Assembly (NCBI GenBank): GCA_020205615.1 | Contig: CM035160.1 | Span: forward strand, 147,355,991-147,419,990 | Source: Panax quinquefolius | Lineage: Eukaryota > Streptophyta > Magnoliopsida > Apiales > Araliaceae | DNA: 64,000 bases | Direction: 5' to 3' | Shown here: positions 1-12,093 of the stretch, piece after piece | Numbering within the stretch: position 1 is the first letter of the stretch | How the letters are laid out: each line of letters starts with the position of its first letter | Translations under genes and position numbers: made by a program | Notes under the pieces: model-generated | Databases searched by the model: none | Seen by the model: only the letters and a program-made list of their open reading frames with translations | Told to the model about the DNA's origin: nothing

Positions 1-1297
1 TCCTTATTTTCTTTACGAAGAACCTTGGCCCGATCATGCAAAGGAATGTCGGCGGACTCCTCCTCACCGGGGTAGGTTCGGAAGGTCGCGAGGATTGGGG
101 TTGGTTGATGGGGTTGTTTGTGGGGTTGCTTCGGGAAGTGTTTTCGGATCACTTTCGGGGTTTGTTTCCCATGGGTGGATTTGGATTTTTGGCGGATCTT
201 TTTCTTGACGAAGTCCGAGGGATTCTTCGGGTATGTTGGGCTCATCGATGCAGGGTTCATCATTTTGAAGAAAGTGGTTGGTGGATCGGTGGCGGGGAAT
301 CAACCGGAAGATTCTTCATCGAGGCTCTTCGTTCGCGTTCGTATTCTCCCCGCCAAAAATCTTCCGTGTCTTTCACTTACGAAGAAGTTGGTTTGATCGA
401 GACACAACGCAAAAAACCATGTATCGAACCCGTATCACTTATATATCTCAAAATTATGTTACAAAGTTATTGAAACTTATATTTGTGGTTATATAGCCGG
501 GCTTGTTTGGTCGAAGTGTTAAACTCCATTCTTTTGGAGGAATCTTCTTCAAAAAGTCTGCCATCTCCTCACACGCTCTTGGAGATGTCTCCAAAGTCGT
601 GAGAGACCCGTCGAGAGGTAGTCCAATCTGGAAGAGAGAGATTTGGGGTCTCGTGACAAAAACCACTTCTCGTGCCAACCCTTGTTCTTTGGAAGGGGTA
701 TCCATCGTGGTCTCCTCTCGAATCTGGTGTTGGGTCGGGGACCGCTATCAAGCATTTGAAGCCTCGTTCTCGAGACCTTCCGTGAGAGAGGGTGAAGAAG
801 ATGTCAACGGAGGGAGAAATCCCTAATTCATGACAGAAGGCAATGAATGCCAGGATATGGATGTAGGAATTGGGCACTAACTGAGCAAAGCCCACTCCTA
901 TGAACCCTAGGAGGGTAACAACAAAAGCATGGAGAGGTAGGCGAACCCCCTTTTCTAGAAAGGTGGCTGGCATGGCGACCCAACCGTCTGGTCGCTGGTA
1001 CATACGCTCTTCGGGAGCAGGAGACCTTATGGCATACATGTCAGGAATCTGATAACGAGTCCGGATGATCGTATCTCGATTAAAAGTGACGGAGGAAGGA
1101 TGTTGGCTTGGGAAAACTGTTCCCGATCCTTGAAAAAGTTAGAAGGCGATGCAGAGGGATCGAGGTGGATTTCCCCATGGTTGTTGAAGATTGGGGTTGG
1201 AACTCGAACCCTCTTGGTTAGGGGTTTGGGTTGGGAGAGCAGTCTTAACGGAGTCACGCTTGAAGGGAGAGTTTTGGCTAGAGTTCACGGTCACCAT
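1..1297 (-). pseudogene. Tat-element antisense additional ORF (aORF), copy 1, 3'-truncated by window edge
   Basis: Read on the minus strand, an ATG at 1297-1295 opens exon 1 (1297 to 481). It contains a stretch with GWVAMPATFLEKG, LLGFIGVGFAQLVPNSYI and AFIAFCHELG. This resembles, from memory, the Pfam 'putative gypsy type transposon' family (PF04195). Exon 2 (about 404 to 1) is acidic and proline-rich, with EPNIPEESLGLRQ. The exon limits come from comparison with the copy at 12916-15120. The splice donor reads ATAAGT instead of GTAAGT and the acceptor AG is lost, and exon 1 needs frame changes, so this copy is decayed or poorly sequenced. It lies antisense to the LTR that follows, the arrangement known for extra ORFs between pol and the 3' LTR in Tat-lineage elements. 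Its function is unknown. Confidence 0.7.
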
Positions 1298-1691
1298 TGT
1301 TGGGAATCGTAAAAACAGAGGAAGAAGTTTTGCGAGAGGAGAAAAAGCTCAAAGGTTCAAATTTCAAATTAGCGAGTAAAACCATCGAATTGGTAAAGTT
1401 TACCTTTTATACTTACTGATTTACAGTGTCGAGGGACACATTTAATTCACGTGATAATGATGAATGGGAAGAGGTTTCGTCTGTTTTGGGTCTAAATATC
1501 TTCACACAGAGTGGGCTTGCGTCTATTGGGCCTCCCATTTCTATTTCGATATCAATTTGGACCAGGTTTTGTTGGACTTTGGTGAGTTTCACTTTGGACC
1601 TCTTGTGATTTATCATAACTTATTATGTCGTGGGCCTATCTTGTTTATAGTCTTTCATTAAACATCTTGTTTAATAAAAGACTAGAAATGA

Positions 1692-2371
1692 TGTTGGGCC
1701 ATAATCCTTTTCCTTATTGGGCCGGACTTAATGGGCTCCTCCTTGGATCATGTTACTCTTGTCTAATTGGTCCGAATGATTTGGGCCCGATTATTTGATC
1801 ATTTCATTGGGTCCTTTCGCTTGGATCCGGTTGTTTGGGTCATTTCTATTATTTGGGCTTAGTCGTTAGGCGGCCCATTACACAAATGTCACTTAATCCA
1901 ACTTTGGCCGGTAATCATTATGCCAAATGATAGTTGACTACTATATACGCCACCTTTTTGCATGGCATTAATGAGGATGGGACTCGGATGATGGCCGTGG
2001 TGGCAAATAGTGGTAGCGGTGAGGAAGTAGGCTACATACTTTCAAATTGAAATGATAGAGAGTGGGAAAAAGGTGTCGAGGAGATGATGAGTGGCACGAT
2101 GGCAAGGATTGGAGTATGTATGGGGCTAAGATCACATAAGAGGGTAAATGTAACAAAACATTATATACATTCATATTATTATTCTCTTTCGGACATTAGA
2201 CATTATTTTCTCTCCATTGTTGACCTTGTGATCGCCGAATCTTGACTTTCACCTTGGGAAGCTATCCCCGGCGGATCGGTAGTCAAGCTTTTGGTGTTGA
2301 CTTGTTGAACTGTGCAGGATATCGGACGCGTCTTGGTGATTGGGACGTGGAGAAAGATCTTGGCGTTAACA
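1692..2371 (+). repeat. LTR of Tat-type element, copy 1
   Basis: It starts TGTTGGGCC and ends GGCGTTAACA, giving TGTT/AACA inverted ends. It matches the LTRs at 15545-16200 and 34712-35331 (reversed). It lies just downstream of the antisense ORF, the position expected of the 3' LTR of an element in + orientation. The polypurine tract is weak here (AGACTAGAAATGA just before the LTR). The 5' LTR is outside the window. Confidence 0.75.
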
Positions 2372-2869
2372 CCACTGAAATTTTTTTTGGATACCCAAGT
2401 GATTGTTAAGGTGGCTAAATTGAAAAGCAAAAAGTTGGGATTAGGATCAAATGTGAAGGAATTCATGCGTTGATCCGAAAGGGTAAGTCCCCGTCAATCC
2501 CAAAGGGTCCTTCATTTTTTGGTTTATGCAGAGAATTGAAAGAGAAATATAAAGTTTGAGTTTTTATTTTATTTTAATTTTATTATTATTTTAATTATTT
2601 TTTGTCACATAATCAATGCTTTTATTTTATTATTTTTTTTTGTTGCCACATCAAAAAATAATAATTTTTTGATTTTTTTTTCAATGCCACCTGTGTAATT
2701 ATTTAACGTCCGTCCAAGAAATTGGACGGAATGGCCTCATTGAACATTTTTAAAAAGTACAGTGGGCTAATTGAATATTTTAAAAGCACAATGGCTAATT
2801 GCTTAAAACACTATAACCATAGTGAGATAAAAGTGCTTTTTGCCGTTGAAAATGTGATATACAACAAGC
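2372..2869. other. Unassigned AT-rich intergenic stretch
   Basis: This directly follows an LTR end. It has long T-runs and A/T-rich blocks (2560-2680) and a small inverted motif, CGTCCGTCC / GGACGG, at 2708-2729. A short open frame at about 2384-2468 on + reads like coding (LDTQVIVKVAKLKS) but has no recognisable family and no start. Nothing firm can be assigned. Confidence 0.4.
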
Positions 2870-4095
2870 ATACATACCGTGGGCGAGGAAATTGTAACTC
2901 GCTCGATTAAGGTTTCGAATTGGCTAAAGAGAAGAGAAATTCACAAAAAGTACGAAAAATGATCGAAGGTTTGTAGAGGGGAGAAGAACGAGCAGACGAT
3001 CACCAAAGCAACACGTGATAGAACTCTAGAGAGCCTTCTTGTGTGTCTTAGAATGTCAGAGAATCAAAAGTAGATCCCTTCCTCATGACATGGGGGGTTG
3101 TTTATAGGTGATTATGTGTCTGACACATGGTCATGTACCTGATATGTGACCTCAGGTCAAATATCAGAAATGCCCCTCGTTGCCAATTGTGATTCCTAAA
3201 TCGCCCCATTCTTTTAACCATCAATCCAAATCCCTCAAACATTTTTCATTTGAAATTGCCTCCCTAAGTCTTCTATCCGGGGACTTATGGAGGCCCATCC
3301 AATCTTCGAATCTAATTATTGACCATAATTTACTTTTCCTTTCGTTTCATCTTCAGTATCGTGCCTTGATCTAAAGTCACTTGAAAAGATCCTCGAACCA
3401 AGTCTTGGTGGAGCCTAGGGAGGCCTAGCTCTAGGGGCCGAACCCGAGGTTCATACCCTCTTCAATCCTCTTTGTTCACTCTTGTTTGCTTTTTTCGTTT
3501 CTCATCATTTCGTAACGATTTTTGGCTTTGAGTAGTTTTTCATGCCATGAAGAACTTTAAGGACATCATCCCTAAGTCTCCATGAATTTCTTGTCTTTTT
3601 TCTTTGCTTTAATCACCTTTTAATTTGTCGTTGCGCTAAACTAAAGTTGCTTGAGAAATCATTTCGAAGTTTGTGAAGGAGTACCCCCAGGGTGTCAAAC
3701 CCTATGGGTCGAACCTTGGGGGCCACCCTTGAGCTCCTCTTCTTCTTTTGGTCATTTTTTTTGATCTTGTCGTCGTTTCATTCAGTAGTTTAACTTGCAT
3801 CAAAAAAGAATCATTCAACATTATTTGGAGGGGTTGAACTCTAGGGGGGTGAACCCTAGGAGGGCACTCCCTAGGTATCCTTCCTTTCTAACGTGGTTTT
3901 GTTGTTCTAGTCTTTGTTTCATTTGCCAACTCAAATTAAATTAAGAAGACATCATCAATCGAACTAAGTTAAGGAGCTGCACCTCCTAAAGGGCCAAACC
4001 CTAAGTGGCCCTCTCACACTAGTCCCTTTTTTTCCAATTTTTTTGTTCCAAATTGTCTTGTTTAGGCAATTTAATTCAAGTGGGTCATTAGGGTC
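2870..4095 (-). repeat. LTR-like dispersed repeat B, copy 1
   Basis: The first 250 bp align by eye with 9965-10200: both have GGCTAA(A/G)GAGAAGAGAAAT, then AGAGGGGAGAA, then an ACGCGTGACAGAACC-like block. Both then show, on the minus strand, a TATA-like stretch (near 3107 here, near 10325 in copy 2) and a CACATG..CACATG-like block. This suggests an LTR promoter pointing left. The right half (3400-4020) carries diverged repeats of a CCCTAGGG-containing motif near 3415, 3690, 3840 and 3985. The outer limits are approximate and I did not find a target duplication. It lies in the intron or promoter side of the helicase gene. Confidence 0.45.
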
Positions 4096-4304
4096 CACTC
4101 ATTGAACACGCGCCCCTCTTTCATATTTAAGGGCTCACACATACATATATTTCTTTGAGTATATAAGTTGTCTCACAACGAATGCCTTGGATGAATTCAT
4201 GAATTGTATGAAGCTATCCTTGCATTGTTTTAGACCACATAAGCAACTGATTTTTTTCAGAAAATTTTTACTCATGCGCATGATGATACTAATTTGATTA
4301 ACAG

Positions 4305-7300
4305 GTGGGTAAAATTCCTAAAACTTTCTCATCTACAGCTGATTACATGCAATCATTTATCAATCCTCTTATTGAGGAGACACATGCTGATCTACTCTCA
4401 AACATGACAATGCTGTCTCCTCCACCTACATATGAAATATTTGATGTGAAAGTATCTAAAGAGTTTAAGCCTCCCAAAGATTTGTACTACAATATTTCAT
4501 TCAAGAGACTTTGGGATGGTGATGGTTATTATGAGGCATACAATCCTGAGGTGGGAGATCTCATTGCCTTGACAGATGTAAGGCCAAAATGTACAGCTGA
4601 CCTTAACAGGCCTAAATGGCCCTATAATATTGCTATAGTTCAAGGGTTGAAGAATGAAAGTACTTTTAACCACCCAATCTTGTCATCAAAGCCTATCATA
4701 TTTGATAAACAAGACAGGAGAAAAGATAAGGATAAAGAGAAACTTTTCGCTGTTTATCTTATGAATTTGACAACAAATATACGCATATGGAATTCATTGG
4801 TCTCAGGAGGAGGAAACATGAATATTATACAAAAAGTTCTTCAAATAGATTCTGCTGTAAGATTTACATTACATTTCAACTTGATGAACACATTTTGTTA
4901 TGTTTGGTATGACTAACATTCTTCTTTACTATATTCAGGCTGGCGAAAGATGTAAACTTTGCCCGTCTGAGGAAATTAACAGTTTGATTTTATCAAAACA
5001 TGGAGAAGCCATTCGCTCCTTTAAGCTGGATGATTCCCAAGAAGCTGCTGTTTTAAGTTGGATTGCTGCAAGAGCATGCCATCATAATCATTCTGTCAAA
5101 TTGCTATGGGGTCCTTCAGGAACTGGGAAAACAAAGACGGTTGCTTCATTACTCTTTATGCTATTACGAATGAAATGCAGAACGCTGACCTGTTCCCCAA
5201 CTAATATTGTAGTTTTAGGAGTTGCAACACGGCTTATGAGCTTAGTAAAGGATTTCCAAGAATATGATACTTATGGATTAGGAGATATTGTTTTATATGG
5301 TAATGGTGAGAGAATGAAGATTGATGATCATGCAGATCTTCTTGCTGTATCTCTTTATAACAGAATTGAGTGTCTTTCCAAATTGTCTGGATGGACAAGA
5401 ATTGTAGAATTAATGATATGGCATCTTGAAGATCTTGAAGAACAGTATTCCACATACCTGAAAAAAGAGAATAATGAAAGAAACCAATTAAAGTATGAGA
5501 AAAAGAGAAGAAACTGATGACAATTTTTGACATTTGAAGAGTACACTAAGAATGGATTCAATTTCATTGGAAAGCAGTTGATGTCTTGTTTTACAGACTT
5601 GTAAACTCATTTGCCTACTTCTTTCATTTCAGTGGAAGTAGTAAAGAAAATGATTCGAGTCCTTAAATTGATTCGGACTATCAAAACACTGATGAAACTC
5701 TCAATGGAATTCAAGATGAAGAAAGAAAAAATGAGATGCTTTACTAAGTTGTGCCAGTCAAGGAAAGAGTGCCTACAAATACTACTAAAATTCTTCCGCG
5801 ATAATTTTTCTCTTCCAAAATTAACTGATAAAGATAAAATTAGAAGTTTTTGCTTGAAAAAAATGCAGCTTTAGTTTTTGCACTGCTTCAAGTTCTATTA
5901 AAATGCAGACTGAAGGAATGACACCTTTGGAATTTTTGGTAATTGATGAGGCTGCTCAGCTAAAAGAATGTGAATCCATTATTCCTTTGCAGCTGAATGG
6001 TCTTCGCCATGCTGTTCTTATTGGGGATGAGAGGCAACTTCCAGCAGTGGTTCAAAGCAAGGTTTCAAAATCAAATCTTGCTTTAATTTTACTTTATTTT
6101 CTTTATAAATTGTGAAAGCTTTGCTTTTCCTAACTTTTGTAAATTTTTCATAGATTTGTGACAAGGCCGCATTTGGACGGAGCTTATTTGAAAGGCTGGT
6201 GCAATTAGGACACAAAAAGCACCTCCTCAAAGTACAGTACAGAATGCATCCATCAATAAGCTTATTTCCTAATAAGACTTTCTATAACAAACAGATTTTG
6301 AATGGTCCAAATGTCAAAGGAAGAACCTACAAAAAACGTTTCATTGAAGGAGACATTTTTGGTTCCTACTCTTTTATAAATGTAACCTATGGGCAGGAGG
6401 AGTTGGATAATTGTAGTCAGAAAAATATAGCAGAAGTCGCTATGGTTGCTGAGATAGTTGCAAACCTATTCAAAGGTTAGTATCCAAATTTTTGCTGAAT
6501 ATTTTAAAGAAAAGATGTCCGCTTCAATCATTCTATTTTACGAATCTCTGAAAGCGCTTTCCTATGGCAGAATCTGTTGCCAGAAAGCGGAGGGTCAGGG
6601 TTGGTTGCATATCACCATACAAAGCTCAAGTATATGCCATTCAGGAGAAACTTGGAAACAAATACAGTACAGAAGCAGATAGTGATTTCTCTGTCAATGT
6701 TAAGTCTGTTGATGGATTCCAAGGCGGTGAAGCAGACGTGATAATTATCTCAACAGTGAGATGTAATGGGAATGGATCAATTGGTTTTCTTTCAAATCGT
6801 CAGAGAGCAAATGTAGCTCTTACCCGTGCAAGGTGTTATTTTGGCGCAACAAAATGGATTTTGTCAAACACATTTAGGTATTTTTGGTGGATTAGCAAGT
6901 AAATGGATCCTATTTCTTACTTTGTGTGTGTAGGTATTGCCTCTGGATATTGGGCAATGCATCAACTTTGGTGAGTAGCGACTCTGTTTGGAAGAAACTT
7001 GTTATAGATGCCAAGTCTCGGGGTTGTTTCTATGATGCCAATGAGGACAAGAATTTAGCTCAAGCACTTATAGGGGCCTTTATTGATCTTAGACAACTTG
7101 ATACCTTACTTAATATGGATTCTCTACTTTTCAAAGAGGCAAGATGGAAGGTATGTAACCTTTATGTATTCATGTTTATTTCGAGTGTCTTTCAATAAAG
7201 TATCATAACCTTGTCAAGCCTACCAATCTCCAAATTCCATAGCTATCATATTCAAGCTTTTCCCTTTATGCTTAGAGATTTCTATTTATTATTGACTGCT

Positions 7301-8785
7301 AAACAATTGTTCTTCACTTTATGATAGGTTTGCTTTGGTGATAATTTCTTGAAGTCCATGGCTAAAATCAAGAACTTAGAGATTCGTTCAGAAGTTCTTT
7401 CCCTTTTGATGATGCTTTCCAGTGGTTGGCGTCCGCTTCAAAAGGATGAAATTCCCGGAACTTGTTCTCCACTGTTGGAGCAGTACAAGGTCCATGGAGT
7501 CCTGCATCTTATTTGGAGTGTAGACATTCTTGAGGAAAATAGGAAATACATCCAGGTTTTAAAGGTTTGGGATGTTCTACCGGAATCCAAGATACCAGAA
7601 CTAAGAAAGAATCTTGACATCTTCTTTGGAAACTATACAATGGATACTATAAGTCGCTGCAAATGCAGATGTGTTAAAAGGTATGCACATGCTACATTCT
7701 TTTTCCGAAAATGTTTTACTGCTAATCATTTTCTGTTCATAGCTGTTAGAATTAAATTTTTTATTTTTGTTCAAACTTTCTTGTGTTGATAACGCTAAAG
7801 AACTTTTGCTTTTCAATCACTGCAGGAATTTAGTGGTTCCAATGACATGGCCATCGCATTCAAAAACTGTTACTAGAAAAGCTATCATTCCTAACTCTGA
7901 TCCGAGCCAGTCCTTAGCAATTCAATTTGGTGAACTCGGTCTAAGCGATGAAGCAGGACCTTCAACTACAAGTCCTGGGTGAGTTATGAGTACTTTGTTC
8001 TAGTCTGACTCGACACTTGTTTGTATTTTTACCACATACTATGAATGAACATGATTTTGTTTCTGCAACCTCAATATATGGGACATATTTTTGCAAATAA
8101 CTTGGGCGATTTTTTTCTTTCTTTTCGTTGATGAATATCAGGAACCATTTAAAGCCTTCTAACAAAGGTGGAGTTAAATCCCGAGACAGTTGCTTAGTTG
8201 AGGTAACTTATCTATCACTAATGTGTTGCTATAAAAATGGATAATTTTGACTAGAACATCCTAAGACCATTTGTGGTGAGATATTCCTCCTTCCCTTTTC
8301 TCAACACACCAGTGTCAATGAGACTCTCATTTTCGGATTGAGGAAGTATAAAAAACTTATTTTAATTATTCAAATTCATGAATGTAACACAAGTATATTA
8401 AACAGCATAGATCTCAACTATGATGTGAGCTTGTTCAAAGTAAAAGACGTTCGTTTGGTAACTGTTTTTACTTTTTACTATCATGTTTTTGCTTTCTATT
8501 TCTGTTTTCATATGTTTTTGCTTTTACTTATTTCACTAGTGAAAACAAAAATCAGACAACATTGCCGAGAGTTTGATAATTATATTTGAGCGTTAATTTT
8601 ATTTTGTTTTATGATGAGGTAGTAGAGTTTGAACTTTTGTTGCTGAAAAGATTCGAAGTCTAGACATCATTAGAATTGAAATGACTCTGTGTTGCCAAAA
8701 GATTCGAAGTCTAGACATCATTTTTTTTTTGTGTTGCTAAACTTTGCATTCTGCTGTTTATGTTTTATTGCAGATTGAGGGCTAG
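4305..8785 (+). pseudogene. SEN1/UPF1-type superfamily 1 helicase gene, 5'-truncated, frame broken
   Basis: Nine exons are inferred from GT/AG junctions and continuous protein sense: 4305-4856, 4939-6061, 6154-6475, 6571-6832, 6934-7150, 7328-7680, 7826-7978, 8142-8202, 8774-8785. Together they give about 1,018 codons. Motifs in order are Walker A GPSGTGKT (5110-5133), motif II DEAAQ (5945-5959), GDERQLPA (6023-6046), QYRMHPSIS (6235-6261), [10 protein letters not shown] (from 6708) and VALTRAR (6812-6832). This set defines SEN1/senataxin-like RNA/DNA helicases of the UPF1 group. The first exon, about 70 residues in plant relatives, is not in the window: 4305 follows a clean acceptor with a TACTAAT branch-like site at 4287-4293. 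Exon 2 is broken by TGATGA at 5515-5520, TAA at 5602-5604 and homopolymer frameshifts near 5858 and 5877. It is either a pseudogene or a real gene with base errors. The last exon (four codons) is the least certain. Confidence 0.85.
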
Positions 8786-8891
8786 CACAGGGATGCATAG
8801 GAATACTTTTGTCCACCTTAAGACCTTACTACTTTGTGACACAAGGCCTGTTTTCTTTTCTTTTTTCTTTTGGTTCAAAATGATACAAGGC

Positions 8892-8932
<41 letters not shown>

Positions 8933-9964
8933 TTTATTGTGCCTGTTCTCTTGCATATACAGTTACTCTTTTGGGACAGGGCTGATGCAATTGTGCATGC
9001 ACTGAAAGATTTTAAAATTGGTGACATTCAAATTGATTTTGTACAAAACCCTAAAATACGAATATAGAATAATTCTCATTGATGAGTGAATTGAATTATA
9101 AAAATACTAGAGTCGAGGTGATATCTCATTCGGTTGTAAATTGAAAAATAAAAGGTAAACAGACTTGAGCAGTTCTTCAACACGAGTAATGAACGAGTAG
9201 ATGTGTTGTTGGTGGGTGAGAGATCGAATTGGTGGAGGAAGGTGCAACCATGCAACTTTGAGAGAGAGAATGAAGTATTTGGAAGGCGTTGTAGATGGTG
9301 GGGGTATATTTGGAACACCAATTCTTTTACATTGACAGTAATATTAAATTAGGGGCTGTTTGTTTAGATTTAATCGGTCAACCATTAAATACGTTTGTTT
9401 TAGAAAGAAAATCGTTTGAATGGTTGAATCGGTTTTTTAGCTGAATGAGAGCCGAATGAAGTTTTTTTCCTTATAATATTAACTATTATATTAAGTAATA
9501 TTAAATAAATTTATAACAATTTTGAATTTTTTTTTAGATGGTTAAAATAATAAAAATCTGTTATTCAAATGTTTTAGATATGTCCTTTATTAAATAATTT
9601 TTTTTATTCAGATTCATTCAGTTTTTATCGAATATCTTCTTAGTTAAGCAGTGAGTCATATTCGCGAAAAGCAAAAACATGTCTTTGAGGAAAATAGCAA
9701 ATACACCACCACCGTACTTGGCACTTGATTATGCAATAAACTTTAAAAATATACAATTAGGAGTAAAATTTTATAATTAGAATTTGTCTTTGCTAACTAT
9801 CTGGTTTTCATTTCCCGATGACAAACTTTCCGGGAGAATTGTGGGTTACTGTATAAATAAATAGAGTATTACTTACGTGAGTGGTCTATATATGTTTTTA
9901 ATTTAATTTAATCCTATAAAATGAGTTGATCTAGTATTTCTTGTTTTGATGTCCGGTCCCCAAG
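8786..9964. other. 3' flank of the helicase gene
   Basis: AT-rich non-coding DNA, probably with the 3' UTR at its left end. It includes a TA microsatellite at 8895-8929. From 9352 there is a GGGGCTGTTTGTTT word, common at hAT MITE ends, but no matching right end was found. No coding frame here is convincing. Confidence 0.4.
8895..8929. repeat. (TA)n microsatellite
   Basis: Uninterrupted TA dinucleotides just downstream of the proposed helicase stop codon. Length is uncertain in any single assembly. Confidence 0.95.
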
Positions 9965-10990
9965 TATATAGGTGTGGGCAAGGAAATCGTACTTTGCTAG
10001 AATTAGAGTTTCGTGTTGGCTAAGGAGAAGAGAAATCCACAAAGAGCACGAAATTGATTGGTTGATTGAAGAGGGGAGAACGACAAGTGGACGATTACTC
10101 CAACAACGCGTGACAGAACCCCTAGAATCCGGGAACCGTGTTAGGGTAGCAAGGATTCCAAGAGCCTTTTTGAGTCCTTCGAGTTGAGAGAATGTTCAAA
10201 CCCCTTTAGTACTTTTAGGTGGAATCTCCTAGCCTTTAAGTCACCAAAAGGGTCTCTTGATCTTCCAAGAGTCCAAGTCTTGTCTGAAGAGAAGTCCCCT
10301 TCCCAATGGAATGGAAGGGGTATTTAAATGGTTTTCTGGAAAGTAGTCATGTGTGAGGCACATGCTTTCAGGAAAATTCTAAAAATGCCCTTTAGTCATT
10401 AGAATAATGCCCATATTGCCTTACTTCCCTCATACATGCACCAATCCAATCCTCTCAATCAATTCCCAAAAGCAGTGCCTCCACGAGCCTTACCTTTCGG
10501 GACGTGGAGGCTTCTCTCGAGTCTCGCTTTATTTATTTTCGGCTTTTAGTCTTCATTCCATTAAGTTATCACGAACCCTAATTTGCACATTTAATGAGGT
10601 CGTGGAACACTAATTAATTGCATTTAATTTAATTAGGTCATGTGAACCCTAATTTTACACTTGGGCCCATTTTTTCCCCTGTTGAGAGTCGCATTTCCAA
10701 ATAGACGATCGTGCGAAAAAACTGCAAACCTTTGAACAATTTTGCGGGACTTCACTTTACAGGTCTTGAAGACAATGGTCCTAGAAGAGGGAACCCCTAG
10801 GGAGCCAAACCCTTAAAGTTAAACCCTAGGGAGGCAAGACCTAGCAAGGCTCTTCCTTGGACATATTAGGAAATCCTTCAATAATCTTTCCATAACTTGC
10901 CCAAGATTTGTTTCCTTATTTTTCTTATTTTGGAGAAGTAAAGAACCATGGGCACATATCTTGTATTCGAATTGTAGTGGGCAGTTCTGT
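9965..10990 (-). repeat. LTR-like dispersed repeat B, copy 2
   Basis: Homologous to 2870-4095 and in the same orientation. The shared features are the GAGAAGAGAAAT block, the AGAGGGGAGAA block, and a minus-strand TATA-like sequence near 10325 inside an ATTTAAAT context. A CCCTAGGG-type block sits at 10785-10835. About 7 kb separates the two copies, and the helicase gene lies between them. The limits are approximate. Confidence 0.45.
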
Positions 10991-11441
10991 TGCCACATTA
11001 CTTGGGTGTTATTTGCAATAAAAAGGGACCCCCATTGAAGCTGTACATGCTACTCCCCTACTAGCCAACAAACTTTAACTCCTTCATATGTATACATGAT
11101 TAGGCCAAGTCCTGCTTGCATGCAATTATCCAATAGTTGGGCTTGTAAACTTCTTGTGATATATATGCAGCTTATATAAATTGCCACATTATAGTACTTT
11201 GGGTGGGTTGAATGACCTTCCGCCTCCCGTGTCATCTCCTAACCCTCTTTGGACAAGTCTTCCTTCCATGTTAGGTTGGATCTCTCCCATCATCATGCTG
11301 TTCCACTTCGTTCGGAAGTCACTTCTCGTCACCATGGGTCGAGAACGACTTACTTCATCATATAAAACTTTTGGAGTTTCAAGATGCCATGGATAAATTG
11401 ATGACCAATCTTTTGGGAAATTGAGTCAGCTGCCCAAGACC

Positions 11442-11551
11442 TTGAAGGCCTGACAGCCTTGAAGGCTTGATAGCCTCGAAGGCCTGATGGCATTGAAGGC
11501 TTGATATTATTTGAAGGCATGATAGCGTTGAAGGCCTGATCGATAGCCTTA
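11442..11551 (+). repeat. 17-bp minisatellite
   Basis: About six tandem units of TTGAAGGCCTGATAGCC with scattered substitutions. The fourth and last units carry short insertions. The unit length is not a multiple of three and no long frame runs through it, so it does not look like coding repeats. Confidence 0.75.
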
Positions 11552-11939
11552 ATTGAAGACCAAACTTTAGCTATTCCCCTCTCTTCAATTCGACAGGTCA
11601 TGGCCTTTAGATCATGAACTTTCGTTATTTTTTCCATTTCCTGTATCAGAAAATTCATGTAAATATATTTCATTCATCGAATTATAGTTTCTTTTATCCT
11701 TATTGATTGCCTTTAATTTGAACGATTCCTTAAAACTCAATATTTATCATTGAATCTCAGGTTATTCAAATTAATACTCCAAGACAACAATAGGTATTAT
11801 AAACAAGTAAGCATGAATTTTGTAAAAAACATGTATATATATTTCTCACAAACCAACACTTGAATTTATACTTTTTTTTATAAAAGAAATCAAGAAAACA
11901 TTCAAGTATAAGTGAAAGTTTGTCAATTCATTGATAATC

Positions 11940-12056
11940 ATATTGCTTTTAACGAAAAGCATAACGTTTCATATATAAAATCTTGCTTTTGTCGAAGAAA
12001 GCATAACGTTCCAGATAATAAATCTTGCTTTTGAGGGAGAAAGCATAACGTTCGCC
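11940..12056 (+). repeat. Short tandem repeat, GAAAGCATAACGTT family
   Basis: Three imperfect units of about 45 bp, each ending in AAAGCATAACGTT, with CTTGCTTTTG upstream of the second and third. They lie immediately left of an LTR end. Confidence 0.6.
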
Positions 12057-12093
12057 ACTTTTAGAGATAAAGTGTAACTTTTTCAAGGTTGAG

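Larger units (their letters stand above)
10991..12093. other. Non-coding stretch with two small tandem arrays
   Basis: No gene was recognised. It holds a 17-bp minisatellite (11442-11551) and a short repeat built on GAAAGCATAACGTT (11940-12056). The rest is AT-rich. Confidence 0.4.

Noticed and set aside
36..473. 145-codon + strand frame
   Set aside because: It lies opposite the aORF exons of Tat copy 1, whose minus-strand protein is conserved in two other copies.
3416..4000. Plant telomere-like or satellite array from CCCTA words
   Set aside because: The CCCTAGGG motifs are about 140-280 bp apart and diverged. There is no tandem CCCTAAA.
5601..5633. Very short intron (GTAAAC to TTTCATTTCAG) that would remove the TAA at 5602
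   Set aside because: At about 33 bp it is too short for a plant intron, and it would delete THLPTSFIS, which is conserved in helicases of this family.
9352..9680. hAT MITE starting GGGGCTGTTTGTTT
   Set aside because: Only a left-end-like word was seen, with no inverted partner and no 8-bp duplication.
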